Source: an uncultured Rubripirellula sp.
GTDB taxonomy: Bacteria > Planctomycetota > Planctomycetia > Pirellulales > Pirellulaceae
Direction of reading: 5' to 3'
Assembly (NCBI GenBank): GCA_938045805.1
Contig: CALIBL010000077.1
Coordinates: 1 to 64,000 of the forward strand
Length of the DNA: 64,000 nucleotides
In this document: one piece after another, positions 35,203-45,104 of the stretch
How positions within the stretch are numbered: the stretch's first letter is position 1
How the letters are laid out: every line of letters begins with the position of its first letter
Notes under the pieces: model-generated
What the model saw: only the letters and a program-made list of their open reading frames with translations
Database searches by the model: none
What the model was told of the DNA's origin: nothing
Made by a program: the position numbers and the translations under genes

Positions 35203-36192
35203 TCAAAAGGATGATTGGCTTGGGACTCGCATGCCGAGATGTAAGCCATACTGTGAAAGTTTCTCGCGAACTTCGTTGAGGGTTGTGTCACCGAAATTTC
35301 GCACTTCTAGTAGTTGGTCCTCAGTTCTTTGAACCAAGTCTCGTACTGTTTGAATGTTCTCGCTCTCGAGGCAGTTGTTTGCCCGAACGGACAACTTCAG
35401 ATCCGCAAGGGTCATATTGAGTTTTGCTTCGAGTTGAGCTTCGGGGGAGCCGGCCCCACCGCGTGCCGCCGAGAAGATGCTCGGTCCGAGTTCTCGATAT
35501 TGAACAAACGGATTGAGATGCTTTCGTAGGATTTTGGCAGATTCGATTAACGCGAGTTCAGGGTTAACCGAGCCATCAGTCCAAATTTCAAGATTGAGTT
35601 TATCGAAATTGGTTTTTTGCCCAACTCGAGTCTCTTGGACTTCATATCGAACACGCGTGATCGGGCTAAATACCGCATCGATTGGAATGATGCCGATTTC
35701 ATGATCGACGGTGCTGTGTTCCGTCGAAGGAACGTAGCCTCGGCCATTCTCGACCACCATTTCCATCATAAATGGAACATCAGCGGTTAGCGTCGCGATG
35801 ACGTGATTCTTGTTGATAACCTCAACGTCAGAATCAGTGATGACATCAGCACCAGTAATAACTCCGGCCTTATCACTTTCGATCGTAATGACACGGGTGG
35901 CATCACTGTGATTTCTCACCACGAGCGATTTCACGTTCAGAACGATCTCCGTTATATCTTCCAGAACACCGGGAATCGTAGTGAACTCGTGCTGTGCGCC
36001 ACGGATTTTGATCTGCGTGACCGCACTGCCCATCAAGCTGCTCAGCAAGACTCTTCGGAGGCTGTTGCCGACGCTGGCACCAAAGCCACGCTCGAAGGGT
36101 TCGGCCGAAAATTTGCCATAGGTTTCGGTTAGACTGTCTCGATCGACTTCCAACGCGTTGGGCAATTCCATGCCACGCCAACGAATATGCAT
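35203..36192 (-). CDS. rpoA: RNA polymerase alpha subunit
   Basis: 329 residues, normal length. Forms the alpha dimer that nucleates RNA polymerase and binds upstream promoter DNA. N-terminal domain: [22 protein letters not shown], then [19 protein letters not shown]-terminal domain: [20 protein letters not shown] and [22 protein letters not shown] 36192 gives [14 protein letters not shown]; a second ATG seven codons later is also possible. The usual rpsD between rpsK and rpoA is missing here; only 172 bases separate them. Confidence 0.97.
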   Translation of the reverse strand: MHIRWRGMELPNALEVDRDSLTETYGKFSAEPFERGFGASVGNSLRRVLLSSLMGSAVTQIKIRGAQHEFTTIPGVLEDITEIVLNVKSLVVRNHSDATRVITIESDKAGVITGADVITDSDVEVINKNHVIATLTADVPFMMEMVVENGRGYVPSTEHSTVDHEIGIIPIDAVFSPITRVRYEVQETRVGQKTNFDKLNLEIWTDGSVNPELALIESAKILRKHLNPFVQYRELGPSIFSAARGGAGSPEAQLEAKLNMTLADLKLSVRANNCLESENIQTVRDLVQRTEDQLLEVRNFGDTTLNEVREKLSQYGLHLGMRVPSQSSF

Positions 36193-36364
36193 CGTGTTAT
36201 TACCTCAGTTCTGAACTGCAGAGATTGGGAGAGGTTGATTGTTTTTATGAGATGCTTTGCCAAGACTAGGTCAGCAAGAGCATCACCGACTTTCCAAAGA
36301 GTTCCAACTGGAACTCTGGTGTTGCGGGTCCTAAGTCGACCCAACGCTGTTGGGCTCGGAAGAC

Positions 36365-36748
36365 CTAAACGCGTCGTTTCTTACGAGGGCGGCAGCCGTT
36401 ATGTGGGATCGGCGTAACGTCTTCGATCAACTTAACGTTCAACCCAGCGGACTGAAGTGAAGTGATCGCACTTTCGCGACCGGACCCAGGGCCTTTAACC
36501 CTCACCTCCACGTCACGCATACCAAACTTGGTCGCCTTTTCGGCAGCCTGCTGTGCCGCACACTGACCAGCAAAAGGCGTGCTTTTGCGACTTCCTTTGA
36601 AGCCACTCGTGCCAGCACTGGCCCAGCACAAGGTATCTCCCTTGGGGTCAGTGATGGTGACGGTGGTGTTGTTGAAAGTTGCGTGGATGTGCGCAATGCC
36701 ATTGCTGACGTTACGGCGTACTCTTTTTTTCTTGTTGGTCTTTGCCAC
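36365..36748 (-). CDS. rpsK: 30S ribosomal protein S11
   Basis: 127 residues with a GTG start at 36748. Clear S11: [43 protein letters not shown], the helix [22 protein letters not shown], and the C-terminal [16 protein letters not shown]. It lies in the platform of the small subunit near the 3' end of 16S rRNA. It follows rpsM by 61 bases on the same strand. Confidence 0.97.
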   Translation of the reverse strand: MAKTNKKKRVRRNVSNGIAHIHATFNNTTVTITDPKGDTLCWASAGTSGFKGSRKSTPFAGQCAAQQAAEKATKFGMRDVEVRVKGPGSGRESAITSLQSAGLNVKLIEDVTPIPHNGCRPRKKRRV

Positions 36749-36809
36749 TGCAAAGTCTCACACTGAGTGGAATGTCAATGAAATCGCAAAACGAATTGCC
36801 CGAAAAGGA

Positions 36810-37193
36810 CTACCGAAGGTCTTTGACGCCCTTCTTACCAGCCACTGTTTTTCGCGGACCTTTCCGCGTTCGCGAGTTTGTTTTTGTTCGCTGACCACGA
36901 ACAGGAAGGCTTGCTCGGTGACGCATCCCTCGATAGCTCTTGATTTCTCGCAATCGACTGATGTTTTGGGCTACTTGCCGACGCAAGGGGCCCTCAACCG
37001 TGTAGTCACGTTCAAGGAGTGCCGCGATACGTCCGAGATCTTCCTCTTGGATATCACTCGCAGGTCGTGTGGGATCGATCGCCAATTTCTCACAAACTTC
37101 CCGCGCAACGTTCAATCCAACGCCGTATAGGTAAGTTAGGGAATATTGGATCTGCTTATCGTTGGGGATGTCGACGCCCATCAAACGGGGCAT
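36810..37193 (-). CDS. rpsM: 30S ribosomal protein S13
   Basis: 127 residues. Clear S13: MPRLMGVDIPNDKQIQYSLTYLYGVG, the EEDLGRIAALLERDYTVEGPLRR region, REIKSYRGMRHRASLPVRGQRTKTNSRTRKGPRKTV and a basic tail. It is in the head of the small subunit at the subunit interface. GGAG lies 8 bases before the ATG. No rpmJ (L36) is found in the 144 bases upstream, although it is usually just before rpsM. Confidence 0.97.
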   Translation of the reverse strand: MPRLMGVDIPNDKQIQYSLTYLYGVGLNVAREVCEKLAIDPTRPASDIQEEDLGRIAALLERDYTVEGPLRRQVAQNISRLREIKSYRGMRHRASLPVRGQRTKTNSRTRKGPRKTVAGKKGVKDLR

Positions 37194-37337
37194 GGCCTAG
37201 CTCCGGTATTAGTTCCGTGTCTCAAAATAGGGCCGGCAAAGCAACATGACTGGAGTGTTCCTACTCTTCGCTCGGCTCAGGAATCCCGAAATATACCCAA
37301 CGGCCCCCTTTTTGCTCAATGGGGACGGCGGTGCATT

Positions 37338-37865
37338 TTATGATCTTTTCTGGCGATGATATTCAACGAATTCAGTTTCGTACTCGTCTACCTCAGACGA
37401 GGGGTGTTTCGATCGTGTTTCAACGTGAAAATCCGAGAGATCTAACTCCAGTCGTGTGTCACCGTCGATGGTTGCCATGACCTGCGTGACCAAAACACGC
37501 TCGCATAATGGAAGCAGTAGTCGGTAAATTTCCGCACCGCCTACCACAAAACTTTCTCGGTTTTCGGCGATTTTGATCGCCTCCGCTGCGCTATTTGCCG
37601 TCATCACGCCATCACAGTGCCAATTCGTGTCGCGGGTCAGCACGATGGTGGTGCGTCCCGGTAGAGGTCGGCCGATGGAGTCGTAGGTTTTACGGCCCAT
37701 GATGAGTACACCACCCATGGTGATTTTTTTGAAACGACGTAGGTCACTGCTGAGACGCCACGGCAAGTCACCTTTGTCTCCGATCACCCCGTCTTTTGAA
37801 ATCGCCAAGAGTGCTGTGAGTCCACTGGTCTGTGTTGACCCCGAGATGGAAGTATCTGACGCCAC
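37338..37865 (-). CDS. folA: Dihydrofolate reductase
   Basis: Reduces dihydrofolate to tetrahydrofolate with NADPH. GTG 37865 is chosen as start because AGGA lies 7 bases upstream; the frame reaches back to TTG 37919 but no ribosome site is seen there. That gives 175 residues. Motifs: LTALLAISKDGVIGDKGDLPWRLSSDLRRFKKITMG, with the acidic residue of the active site in the LPWRLSSDL segment, GRKTYDSIGRPLPGRTTIVLTRD, and FVVGGAEIYRLLLP. The adjacent thymidylate synthase produces its substrate, so pairing is functional; the genes are 111 bases apart. Confidence 0.95.
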   Translation of the reverse strand: MASDTSISGSTQTSGLTALLAISKDGVIGDKGDLPWRLSSDLRRFKKITMGGVLIMGRKTYDSIGRPLPGRTTIVLTRDTNWHCDGVMTANSAAEAIKIAENRESFVVGGAEIYRLLLPLCERVLVTQVMATIDGDTRLELDLSDFHVETRSKHPSSEVDEYETEFVEYHRQKRS

Positions 37866-37976
37866 TTTATGATCCTGTTGAGGTCTCTTTTCAGGTGGAT
37901 GGGTAGCAAGGTCGTTCAAGGACGGGCCGGTCGGGTTGAGGTGCGTGGAGGAAGCGTTGGTGTCGTCGGGAGGAAT

Positions 37977-38771
37977 TCAGACTGCAACCGGTGCTTTGAT
38001 CGCGGGATGCGGGTCATAGCCGTCAAGAAAAAAATCTTCAAACTCGTACTCTGAGATCGAAGGTCGCTTGCAGCGGATTTGCATCTTTGGAAGCGGTCTC
38101 GGATGTCGAGTCAACTGTTCGCGGGCTTGATCAAAGTGATTTTTATAGAGGTGCAGATCTCCAAAGGTGTGGACAAATTCACCGGGTTCAAGGCCTGCTT
38201 GTTTTGCCATCATCATCGTCAGCAATGCGTAACTCGCGATGTTAAAAGGCACTCCTAGGAATATGTCTGCACTACGTTGGTAGAGTTGGCAGGAGAGTCT
38301 GTCGCCCGCAACATAAAACTGAAACAGCAGGTGGCAGGGCGGTAATGCCATCTCCTGAAGTTGTCCTACGTTCCAGGCCGAGACAATTAAACGACGTGAT
38401 AGGGGGTTGTTCTTGATTTCGTTTTCAACCCAGTCGATTTGGTCAATGATTTGCCCATCTGCTTTTTTCCATGATCTCCACTGGTGACCATACACAGGAC
38501 CCAGGTTACCGTCTTGATCGGCCCATTCATCCCAAATGGATACGCCATTTTGATTTAACCATCGGATGTTGGTGTCACCTCGGAGGAACCATAGAAGTTC
38601 ATAAATGACTGATTTTAAGTGAACCTTTTTGGTGGTGAGCAGCGGAAAGCCCTCGGAGAGATCAAATCGAATCTGGCGTCCAAAAAGACCTCGTGTGCCA
38701 ACACCGGTACGGTCTTCACGGTCAATGCCGTGATTCAATACTTCGTCAAGTAACTCGAGATAAGATCGCAT
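37977..38771 (-). CDS. thyA: Thymidylate synthase
   Basis: Converts dUMP to dTMP with methylene-tetrahydrofolate and yields dihydrofolate. ATG 38771 gives 264 residues, the exact E. coli ThyA length; the frame extends 33 codons further without family similarity. Motifs: [55 protein letters not shown], and the catalytic Cys in [13 protein letters not shown] near residue 146, then [23 protein letters not shown]. It precedes folA on the same strand. Confidence 0.97.
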   Translation of the reverse strand: MRSYLELLDEVLNHGIDREDRTGVGTRGLFGRQIRFDLSEGFPLLTTKKVHLKSVIYELLWFLRGDTNIRWLNQNGVSIWDEWADQDGNLGPVYGHQWRSWKKADGQIIDQIDWVENEIKNNPLSRRLIVSAWNVGQLQEMALPPCHLLFQFYVAGDRLSCQLYQRSADIFLGVPFNIASYALLTMMMAKQAGLEPGEFVHTFGDLHLYKNHFDQAREQLTRHPRPLPKMQIRCKRPSISEYEFEDFFLDGYDPHPAIKAPVAV

Positions 38772-38879
38772 GTCAGCCGTATTACGGGTAATGGTCGAAT
38801 ATCTTTGGGTTTTAACGCGGCTGCCAAGCAGAGCTTCTTTTGGTCGCAATCTCTGGTAGCGGGCACGCACAGATGTGGG

Positions 38880-39548
38880 TCAATCGATTGTTTTTTCCCA
38901 ATCAACTGTCCAGTGACGGTCACTAGACATTTGAACGTGGTTTGATGTGATGCCAAGACCCCCACAGATTTCCCGAACTTCAGTCAGATTCAGGGCGGCA
39001 TGTAGCGACTGGCGAAAGAGTTGTTTTGCGCGTACTGATTCCTGCTTGCAGTACGTTTGCACAAGATTCTCAATCTCGTCTACGGTATCTGGTCTGGCGA
39101 GGTCCCGAATGAAAATCCTCCCTCGAGTTTTGGTCAGCCTCACTGCTGTTTCGAAGCCTTTTTCTGGCGAAGCAAGATGGTGGATGAGGCTGTTGCTGAT
39201 CACTGTGTCGGCTGTGGCGTCCTCAAGCCAATCAAGATCATGTGCATCACCTTGGCATAGGATGATTCGCTCAAGGTATCCAGCTGCGTCGATCTCACGT
39301 TTGGCAAGGTCAAGCATCTCAGGCTCTTCGTCAATTGCTAGGATTTCGACGCTTTCCTTCTGCGAGCACAGTTCAATAGGAATACCAGCCGGTCCGCAGC
39401 CGAGATCGATCAATCGTGGCCCAGTGGGTCGCGTCAGCAGGTCGATTACAAATTGTCGATTGACAGTTTCGTGATCCATCGATTGGTATTCAATTGCTTC
39501 CTGATACGGGTCTTCAGGTTTTGGTTCAGGCGTTCTCGGAAGCGACAT
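38880..39548 (-). CDS. SAM-dependent class I methyltransferase
   Basis: 222 residues; AAAGG lies 7 bases before the ATG. The SAM-binding loop is LIDLGCGPAGIPIEL near residue 46, an acidic ILAIDEEPE follows, then GDAHDLDW and ISNSLIHHLASPEKGF. This is a typical small-molecule-type methyltransferase fold. The substrate cannot be told. It is the first gene of the same-strand run that continues into thyA and folA, 108 bases before thyA. Confidence 0.85.
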   Translation of the reverse strand: MSLPRTPEPKPEDPYQEAIEYQSMDHETVNRQFVIDLLTRPTGPRLIDLGCGPAGIPIELCSQKESVEILAIDEEPEMLDLAKREIDAAGYLERIILCQGDAHDLDWLEDATADTVISNSLIHHLASPEKGFETAVRLTKTRGRIFIRDLARPDTVDEIENLVQTYCKQESVRAKQLFRQSLHAALNLTEVREICGGLGITSNHVQMSSDRHWTVDWEKTID

Positions 39549-40084
39549 GAAATGACCTTTGGTGAATTCTTTGTGATTTCGTCAGACGCATAAGAAGTCT
39601 GGCTATCAAAACTGGCCAGTCATCTGTTTCGGGTTGGTGTTCCAGCGGTGATCCAATTGGTAACTGCCGTTTTTTAAGTCTCTGATGGGTAAATGCGATC
39701 AAGGCGTCCCAAGCAAATCGGCCTCAATTGACGTCAGCGACGTTTGAAGAGATCAATTCTAAATGCTTTACGAATGTCGTGTGGCGTTGATTGATCTTTG
39801 GACCACGGTTGCTGCCGGTCGTTGAAGGTGTCTTCGGTGTTGAGGATGATAGATTGTAAGGGTAACACGTGTTATATTTTTCCTCACTTGCATGAGAGAT
39901 CTCGAGCTGAACGCAGATTGAAAAAGTCCCGAGGATCGGAGGTTTTTGGTTCGCGAGCGATGAAGAGGTTTGTTGATCTAAGTTCCCTCCACTTCCCTGC
40001 CCTGCGCCACCATGGTGCCTAACCCACCCCCCTCCGGTCGACACGGTGTGTTGGCTATCGAAAACAACAAGAAAGAAATTGGTT
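39549..40084. other. Intergenic region before the DUF3500 gene
   Basis: 536 bases between divergent genes. It holds a perfect 12-base palindrome TAACACGTGTTA (39863-39874) and a pyrimidine-rich stretch near 39980-40035. Open frames on the minus strand here look non-coding. No tRNA or known RNA element is recognised. Confidence 0.4.
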
Positions 40085-41116
40085 ATGAGAAAATTTAAAG
40101 CGGCTCTTTTGATTGTCATTGTGATTGCAGGAATTACGGTCGGGATGAAGAAGTCCGACTCGCCCGGCAAGCAGATGAGGGTATTTGCTGATTCCTTCAT
40201 TGCGACACTCGATGATGATCAGAAGGGTGTCGCAATCATGCCATACGATTCTCCCAAACGAGTTGACTGGCATTTTATTCCGAAGAAATCGAGGAAAGGT
40301 TTGGTGCTCAGTGCGATGAACGAGGCACAACGCACCGCCGCTCTTCGGCTCGTCAGAGCAGCGTTAAGCGAAGCTGGTTACGACAAGACCAGCAAAATCA
40401 TGATGCTTGAGGGTGTCCTCCGCGAAATGGAGGGTGATGATCGTAATTGGGCACGCGACCCAGAAATGTATTACGTGACCCTGTTTGGTGAGCCGAGTGA
40501 TTCCGAGGCATGGGGTCTGAGTTTTGAGGGACATCATGTTTCCCTCAACTTTGTTTGCCGCGGTGGCGAGGTGGTCGATAGCACGCCACAGTTCTTTGCA
40601 TCAAATCCATCAATCGTCAAGAACGAGGTTTCTGGACCGCTTGGAAAGGGAACAAGGGTTTTGCGAAGTGAGGAGGTTTTAGCGTTTCAGTTAGTCAATA
40701 GTTTGTCCGCTGAACAGCTCAAGCTGGCGATGATTGCTGAGGAAGCACCGGCCGAGATCCGATTCGCCGGTGAAGCTCAAGCAAAAGTGGGGGATCCAGA
40801 GGGTATCGTCTTTTCAGATCTGAAGATCAAACAGCAGGCTTCGCTCAAAAAGTTGGTTGATGTTTATATCGGTGCTGCTGCCGATCCGATCGCTAAGGAG
40901 CGTCGTGAATTGATCCGCAAAGCCGGCTGGAAGAATGTGCACTTCGCTTGGGCGGGTGCAACCAAGCCAGGGATTGGGCATTACTATCGGGTACGTGGCG
41001 AAGGATTTCTGATTGAATTTGTTAACACTCAGGCCGACCCTGCTGGAAATCCAGCTAATCATATTCACTGCGTCTGGAGAGATCTCACGGGTGATTTTGA
41101 TCTGGAAGTTGAATGA
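40085..41116 (+). CDS. DUF3500 family secreted protein
   Basis: 343 residues from ATG 40085 (the frame opens 13 codons earlier). A signal-like helix (ALLIVIVIAGITVGM) begins at residue 6. DUF3500 hallmarks: MNEAQRTAALRLVRAALSEAGYDKT near 78, MLEGVLREMEGDDRNWARDPEMYYVTLFG, then WGLSFEGHHVSLNFV and TPQFFASNPSIV, and a late HYYRVRGEGFLIEFVNTQ with HIHCVWRDLTGDFDL. Function is unknown. A well-formed terminator follows the stop at 41146-41181. Confidence 0.88.
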   Translation: MRKFKAALLIVIVIAGITVGMKKSDSPGKQMRVFADSFIATLDDDQKGVAIMPYDSPKRVDWHFIPKKSRKGLVLSAMNEAQRTAALRLVRAALSEAGYDKTSKIMMLEGVLREMEGDDRNWARDPEMYYVTLFGEPSDSEAWGLSFEGHHVSLNFVCRGGEVVDSTPQFFASNPSIVKNEVSGPLGKGTRVLRSEEVLAFQLVNSLSAEQLKLAMIAEEAPAEIRFAGEAQAKVGDPEGIVFSDLKIKQQASLKKLVDVYIGAAADPIAKERRELIRKAGWKNVHFAWAGATKPGIGHYYRVRGEGFLIEFVNTQADPAGNPANHIHCVWRDLTGDFDLEVE

Positions 41117-41145
41117 CATGTTTATCGTTGATTGATCCTTATTTT

Positions 41146-41181
41146 AGGGCCATTCGCCTTGGAGGGTGGATGGCCTTTTTT
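41146..41181 (+). terminator. Rho-independent terminator after the DUF3500 gene
   Basis: AGGGCCAT (41146-41153) pairs with ATGGCCTT (41170-41177), including one G-U pair, and six T (41176-41181) close the signal. It lies about 30 bases past the stop. Confidence 0.75.
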
Positions 41182-41309
41182 GTCAATCTCATTGACTTAG
41201 CAAGTTAGCCGACGGAGATCTACCGACACGCAAGATGATTGCCTTTACGAACCGCTACCCTGCCTAGGGAGTTTGAGGGCAAGTGGCCTTTTGTTCGAGA
41301 CAGGTTGCG

Positions 41310-41717
41310 ATGAAGAGTTGGTTTGAGCATCTAAAGCAGCGATGGAATGATTGGTGCGGCGATCGTGATATGGAAATCGCGATTCGCAAACACATGACTG
41401 ATAGCGGGTTTTACGGGCAAACAGCAAAGATTCAAAACGTTCGTCTCGTCGCCGTTCAAAGACCAGGATGGTTGCAGGTATATCGCTTCGAGGCGATGGT
41501 GAGGGCGAAGCCGGTAAATGAGCTTGAATCTGAACCGAGCGAACCGCAGTATCGATACGTCTCGGGTTTGGTGAAGGACGATATTCGGTTCAAAGTCCAG
41601 ACCGTGCGGACTTTCACGTCCGAGCGGGATCGAAGGGCTTGCTTTGCTCAATGGACTGATGGATTGATCTGCCTTCGCGGAGCGCAAGGTTTGGTTGCAT
41701 CTGATCGTATTAGTTAG
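41310..41717 (+). CDS. Small hypothetical protein
   Basis: 135 residues from ATG 41310; GTG 41283 would add nine. I do not recognise the family. An N-terminal amphipathic helix (WFEHLKQRWNDWCGDRDME) is followed by strands with basic and aromatic residues (WLQVYRFEAMVRAKP, YRYVSGLVKDDIRFKVQTV). No signal peptide or membrane helix. It lies between a terminator and the M28 peptidase gene. Confidence 0.6.
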   Translation: MKSWFEHLKQRWNDWCGDRDMEIAIRKHMTDSGFYGQTAKIQNVRLVAVQRPGWLQVYRFEAMVRAKPVNELESEPSEPQYRYVSGLVKDDIRFKVQTVRTFTSERDRRACFAQWTDGLICLRGAQGLVASDRIS

Positions 41718-41876
41718 GTCAACCTCGGCGAACGTTTTCTTTCGCCCCAGCAAAGCAGCAGGTTGGCAATGGTTATCCGGTGCCAGCAAGTGTTAAACTG
41801 ATGAGGAAGTACCAGCTCTCTTAGCTTTTCGGTTTCGTTAACGTGGCTAACTGTCTTGGAAAGAGGCCAGCAGGAA

Positions 41877-44800
41877 ATGACTCAGATTGTTAATCTTCCA
41901 TTCTTTCGTCGTGTTCGCGCGTTTGTTGCTGCACTTTGCTTGATCGGACTTTGGGACCAACTTGGTGATGCTCAGGAATTGACACCCGAGCAAATGATAA
42001 ACGCCGAATCGCGTCTACTAACAGGGGCTCGTCAGATCACGTTTGAGGGACGCAGAGCAGGTGAGGGCTACTTCAGTTCCGACGGGAATCGCATGGTCTT
42101 TCAGAGTGAGCGCGATTCACTAAATCCCTTTTACCAAATCTACTTGACCGATATGCGGACAGGTGATCTGACGAGAGTTTCTCCTGGGTATGGCAAGACG
42201 ACCTGCGCGTGGATACATCCTGATGGGGGCAAAGTGCTGTTTGCCAGCACCCAAAACGATCCGCAAGCGAGGGATAAACAGAGGGAGGAACTTGCTTTGC
42301 GAGAGAGCGGCAAGGAACGTCGCTACGCTTGGGATTACGACCCAAGCTTTGAGCTTTATGAAACGGTTCCGGGGTCTAGTCATTACACCAAGCTTACCGA
42401 TGCGATGGGATACGACGCAGAGGCGAGTTACAGTCCTGATGGTTCACAAATCGTTTTCGCTTCCAATCGCGCGGCCTACACACAGGAGTTAGTGGGCCGA
42501 GAGAAAGAGATGTTCGCGATTGATCCTGCGTACATGATTGACTTGTACATCATGAATGCAGATGGAACGAATGTTCGAAGACTCACTGACGTCCCTGGTT
42601 ACGATGGCGGCCCTTTCTTTTCTGCCGACGGCAGCCACATTTGTTGGAGGCGATTTTCTGAAGATGGTGCTTCGGCTGAGATTTACACGATGAAGACAGA
42701 CGGCAGCGATGTTCGACGTCTCACGGAAATCGGTGCGATGAGCTGGGCGCCTTACTTTCATCCGAGTGGTGATTATTTGGTCTTCACGACCAATCGTCAT
42801 GGGTTTGCTAATTTTGAGCTTTACCTTGTAAGGGCAGATGGTGAAGGCGAAGCAGTTCGAGTGACGTACACCGACGGCTTTGATGGTCTGCCCGTCTTTC
42901 TCCCAGACGGAGATCGGATCTCTTGGACTTCCACGAGAACACCGAAGAAACAATCGCAGATCTTCTTGGCTGATTGGGACGATAAACAAGCTCGCCTATT
43001 GCTGGGTTTGAGCGAACCGATTTCAGCTGAGGATCGCGATGCCGCACTGGCCGCTGCTCAAGCATCATCGCCCGACTTCCAGCCTGCAGATGTGATGCGC
43101 CACGTTGATTTTCTCACCAGAACGGATCTTGGTGGTCGTCTCACCGGCACCGAAGGTGAGAAACGGGCAACCGCGTACGTTGCAGCTTATCTTGAAAGCC
43201 TCGGATTTGAACCTGCAGGTGAAAACGGTACGTTCTTTCACTCCTTTAATTTTCCGGCCGGCTCGAGCTTGATCGATGGAAACCAGATGTCCATTGGCAA
43301 GCAGGCGTTGGTTTTGGAGCAGGACTACGTGCCGCTTTCGTTCTCCAAGCAGGGGCAGTTGCCAGGCACGGGAGTGGTTTTTGCAGGATATGGATTGCAG
43401 GTACCTGCAGGTGACGACGGCGAAGAATATGACAGCTACGTTCATCTGAACGTTGCGGGTCAGTGGGTGATGATGTTCCGTGATCTTCCGCAAGACATTT
43501 CGCCAGAAACACGCCAACGCATGGCGCGTTACAGTTCGCCTCGTCGCAAGGTCACGATTGCTCGTGACCTCGGTGCGCGCGGTGTGATCTTTGTGGCGGG
43601 TCCCAACAGTAAGGTCAAGAATGAGTTGATTCGTTTCGATCGCGATGCATCGCAGGCCAGTGTGAGTATCGCAGCGATCAGTGTTACAAATGAAGTTGCT
43701 AGTAAACTTCTCTCACCTTCAGGAGAGAAGTTGAAAGATCTTCAAACTTCGCTTGATGATGGTTCTTTGATGATGGGGTTTGCCATCGAGGGGTCTGAGG
43801 TTTCTGCCGAAGTCGTTATCGAGCGTCGGACGGGCGCAGGAAGGAACGTGTTGGCGAGGCTGCCTGCAGGTGAGCAGGCCAATGACAAACAGCCATTCGT
43901 GATGGTGGGGGCGCACATCGATCATCTCGGCGTCGGGGGTGGTGGGAGTTCACTGGCACGTGATGATGAGTCAGGGCAAGTCCATGCCGGTGCCGATGAC
44001 AACGCAAGCGGAGTGGCTGCCATGCTTGAAATCGCTCAGTACCTCGCTTCAGAAAGAGCAAAAGGTGAGCTTCTGAGTCGACGTGATCTCGTGGTGGCGG
44101 CGTGGAGTGGTGAGGAGCTTGGGCTGTTTGGGTCCAAGGCCTTCGTTGAGGATTTTTATGAGTTATACCCTGCGGCGAATCGACCAGCGAAACTAGCAAA
44201 TGATGGTGATGCAGTTGATGCGGCTCACTCACACGGAGCTTCGTCAGATGAGGTGGCTCTGACGCAGGCGGTCGCAGCTTATTTGAATCTGGACATGGTG
44301 GGACGCTTGCGTGAGAAACTTGTGATGCAGGGCATCGGATCTTCGCCTGGTTTTGAAGGTGAAGTTCAGCGTCGGAACCTTCCAGTTGGTTTACCACTGC
44401 AGTTGGACAAGGCTAGCTCTCGTTTACCGACCGACACTTCTGCTTTTGTAGGGCGACAGGTCCCTATTCTTTCCGCTTTCACCGGAGCACATGAAGATTA
44501 TCACACGCCACGTGACACAGCTGACAAGCTCAATTATGAAGGCGCCGCAAAAATCGCCAATCTAATGGCATTGTTGACCAGAGGTTTTTTGACCGCGGAG
44601 AAGCCACCGGTCTTTGAGCTCAACGAAGGAGCCGCGGCCGGTCAAGATGCCCCCAGAGCCAGATTGACGGCGTATCTCGGAACAATCCCCGATTACGTCG
44701 CTGGAGACGTAAAAGGGCTGAAGCTGAGCGGGGTTTCCAAAGATGGTCCTGCTGCAAAGTCAGGTGTCCAAGGCGGAGACATCATCGTTCAGCTCGCTGG

Positions 44801-44933
44801 TAGAAAAATAGAGGATATTTATGATTACACCTACGCCATCGAGGCCCTTAAGATTGGTGAAGAAGTGACAATTGTGGTGCAGCGAGGTGAGAAGACGGTC
44901 ACCATGAAGGTTACTCCCGCTGCACGGGAATAA
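41877..44933 (+). CDS. Secreted TolB-like propeller/M28 peptidase/PDZ protein
   Basis: About 1018 residues from ATG 41877 (the frame opens at TTG 41856). A signal peptide precedes QELTPEQM. Residues 45-370 are WD40/TolB-like beta-propeller repeats (SPDGSQIVFASNR, SADGSHICWRR, HPSGDYLVFTTNR). Residues 400-900 form an M28 aminopeptidase with a PA-type insert; zinc ligands are in GAHIDHLG near 678, GADDNASG, SGEELGLFG, LDMVGR and EDYHTPRDTADK. The C-terminal PDZ domain (940-1010) has KDGPAAKSGVQGGDIIVQLAGR. Probably a broad exported aminopeptidase whose propeller may guide substrates. Confidence 0.92.
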   Translation: MTQIVNLPFFRRVRAFVAALCLIGLWDQLGDAQELTPEQMINAESRLLTGARQITFEGRRAGEGYFSSDGNRMVFQSERDSLNPFYQIYLTDMRTGDLTRVSPGYGKTTCAWIHPDGGKVLFASTQNDPQARDKQREELALRESGKERRYAWDYDPSFELYETVPGSSHYTKLTDAMGYDAEASYSPDGSQIVFASNRAAYTQELVGREKEMFAIDPAYMIDLYIMNADGTNVRRLTDVPGYDGGPFFSADGSHICWRRFSEDGASAEIYTMKTDGSDVRRLTEIGAMSWAPYFHPSGDYLVFTTNRHGFANFELYLVRADGEGEAVRVTYTDGFDGLPVFLPDGDRISWTSTRTPKKQSQIFLADWDDKQARLLLGLSEPISAEDRDAALAAAQASSPDFQPADVMRHVDFLTRTDLGGRLTGTEGEKRATAYVAAYLESLGFEPAGENGTFFHSFNFPAGSSLIDGNQMSIGKQALVLEQDYVPLSFSKQGQLPGTGVVFAGYGLQVPAGDDGEEYDSYVHLNVAGQWVMMFRDLPQDISPETRQRMARYSSPRRKVTIARDLGARGVIFVAGPNSKVKNELIRFDRDASQASVSIAAISVTNEVASKLLSPSGEKLKDLQTSLDDGSLMMGFAIEGSEVSAEVVIERRTGAGRNVLARLPAGEQANDKQPFVMVGAHIDHLGVGGGGSSLARDDESGQVHAGADDNASGVAAMLEIAQYLASERAKGELLSRRDLVVAAWSGEELGLFGSKAFVEDFYELYPAANRPAKLANDGDAVDAAHSHGASSDEVALTQAVAAYLNLDMVGRLREKLVMQGIGSSPGFEGEVQRRNLPVGLPLQLDKASSRLPTDTSAFVGRQVPILSAFTGAHEDYHTPRDTADKLNYEGAAKIANLMALLTRGFLTAEKPPVFELNEGAAAGQDAPRARLTAYLGTIPDYVAGDVKGLKLSGVSKDGPAAKSGVQGGDIIVQLAGRKIEDIYDYTYAIEALKIGEEVTIVVQRGEKTVTMKVTPAARE

Positions 44934-45104
44934 TTTCACTCGATCCTAATTGGATTGCCGATCTTCTCTGGCATCTTCAGATTTTGGTGTCGTTTTGGAA
45001 AGTCAAAAGCAGAGTTGGTCTGGAAGTTGCATGATGTGTTCAAGGTCCGCCTCGGACTGTCTATATGACTTCATTCACTCTGTATCAACCACGAGGATTA
45101 GGAA

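Noticed and set aside
39724..40200. Minus-strand open frame of 158 codons
   Set aside because: No family character, odd composition, and it overlaps the start of the DUF3500 gene.
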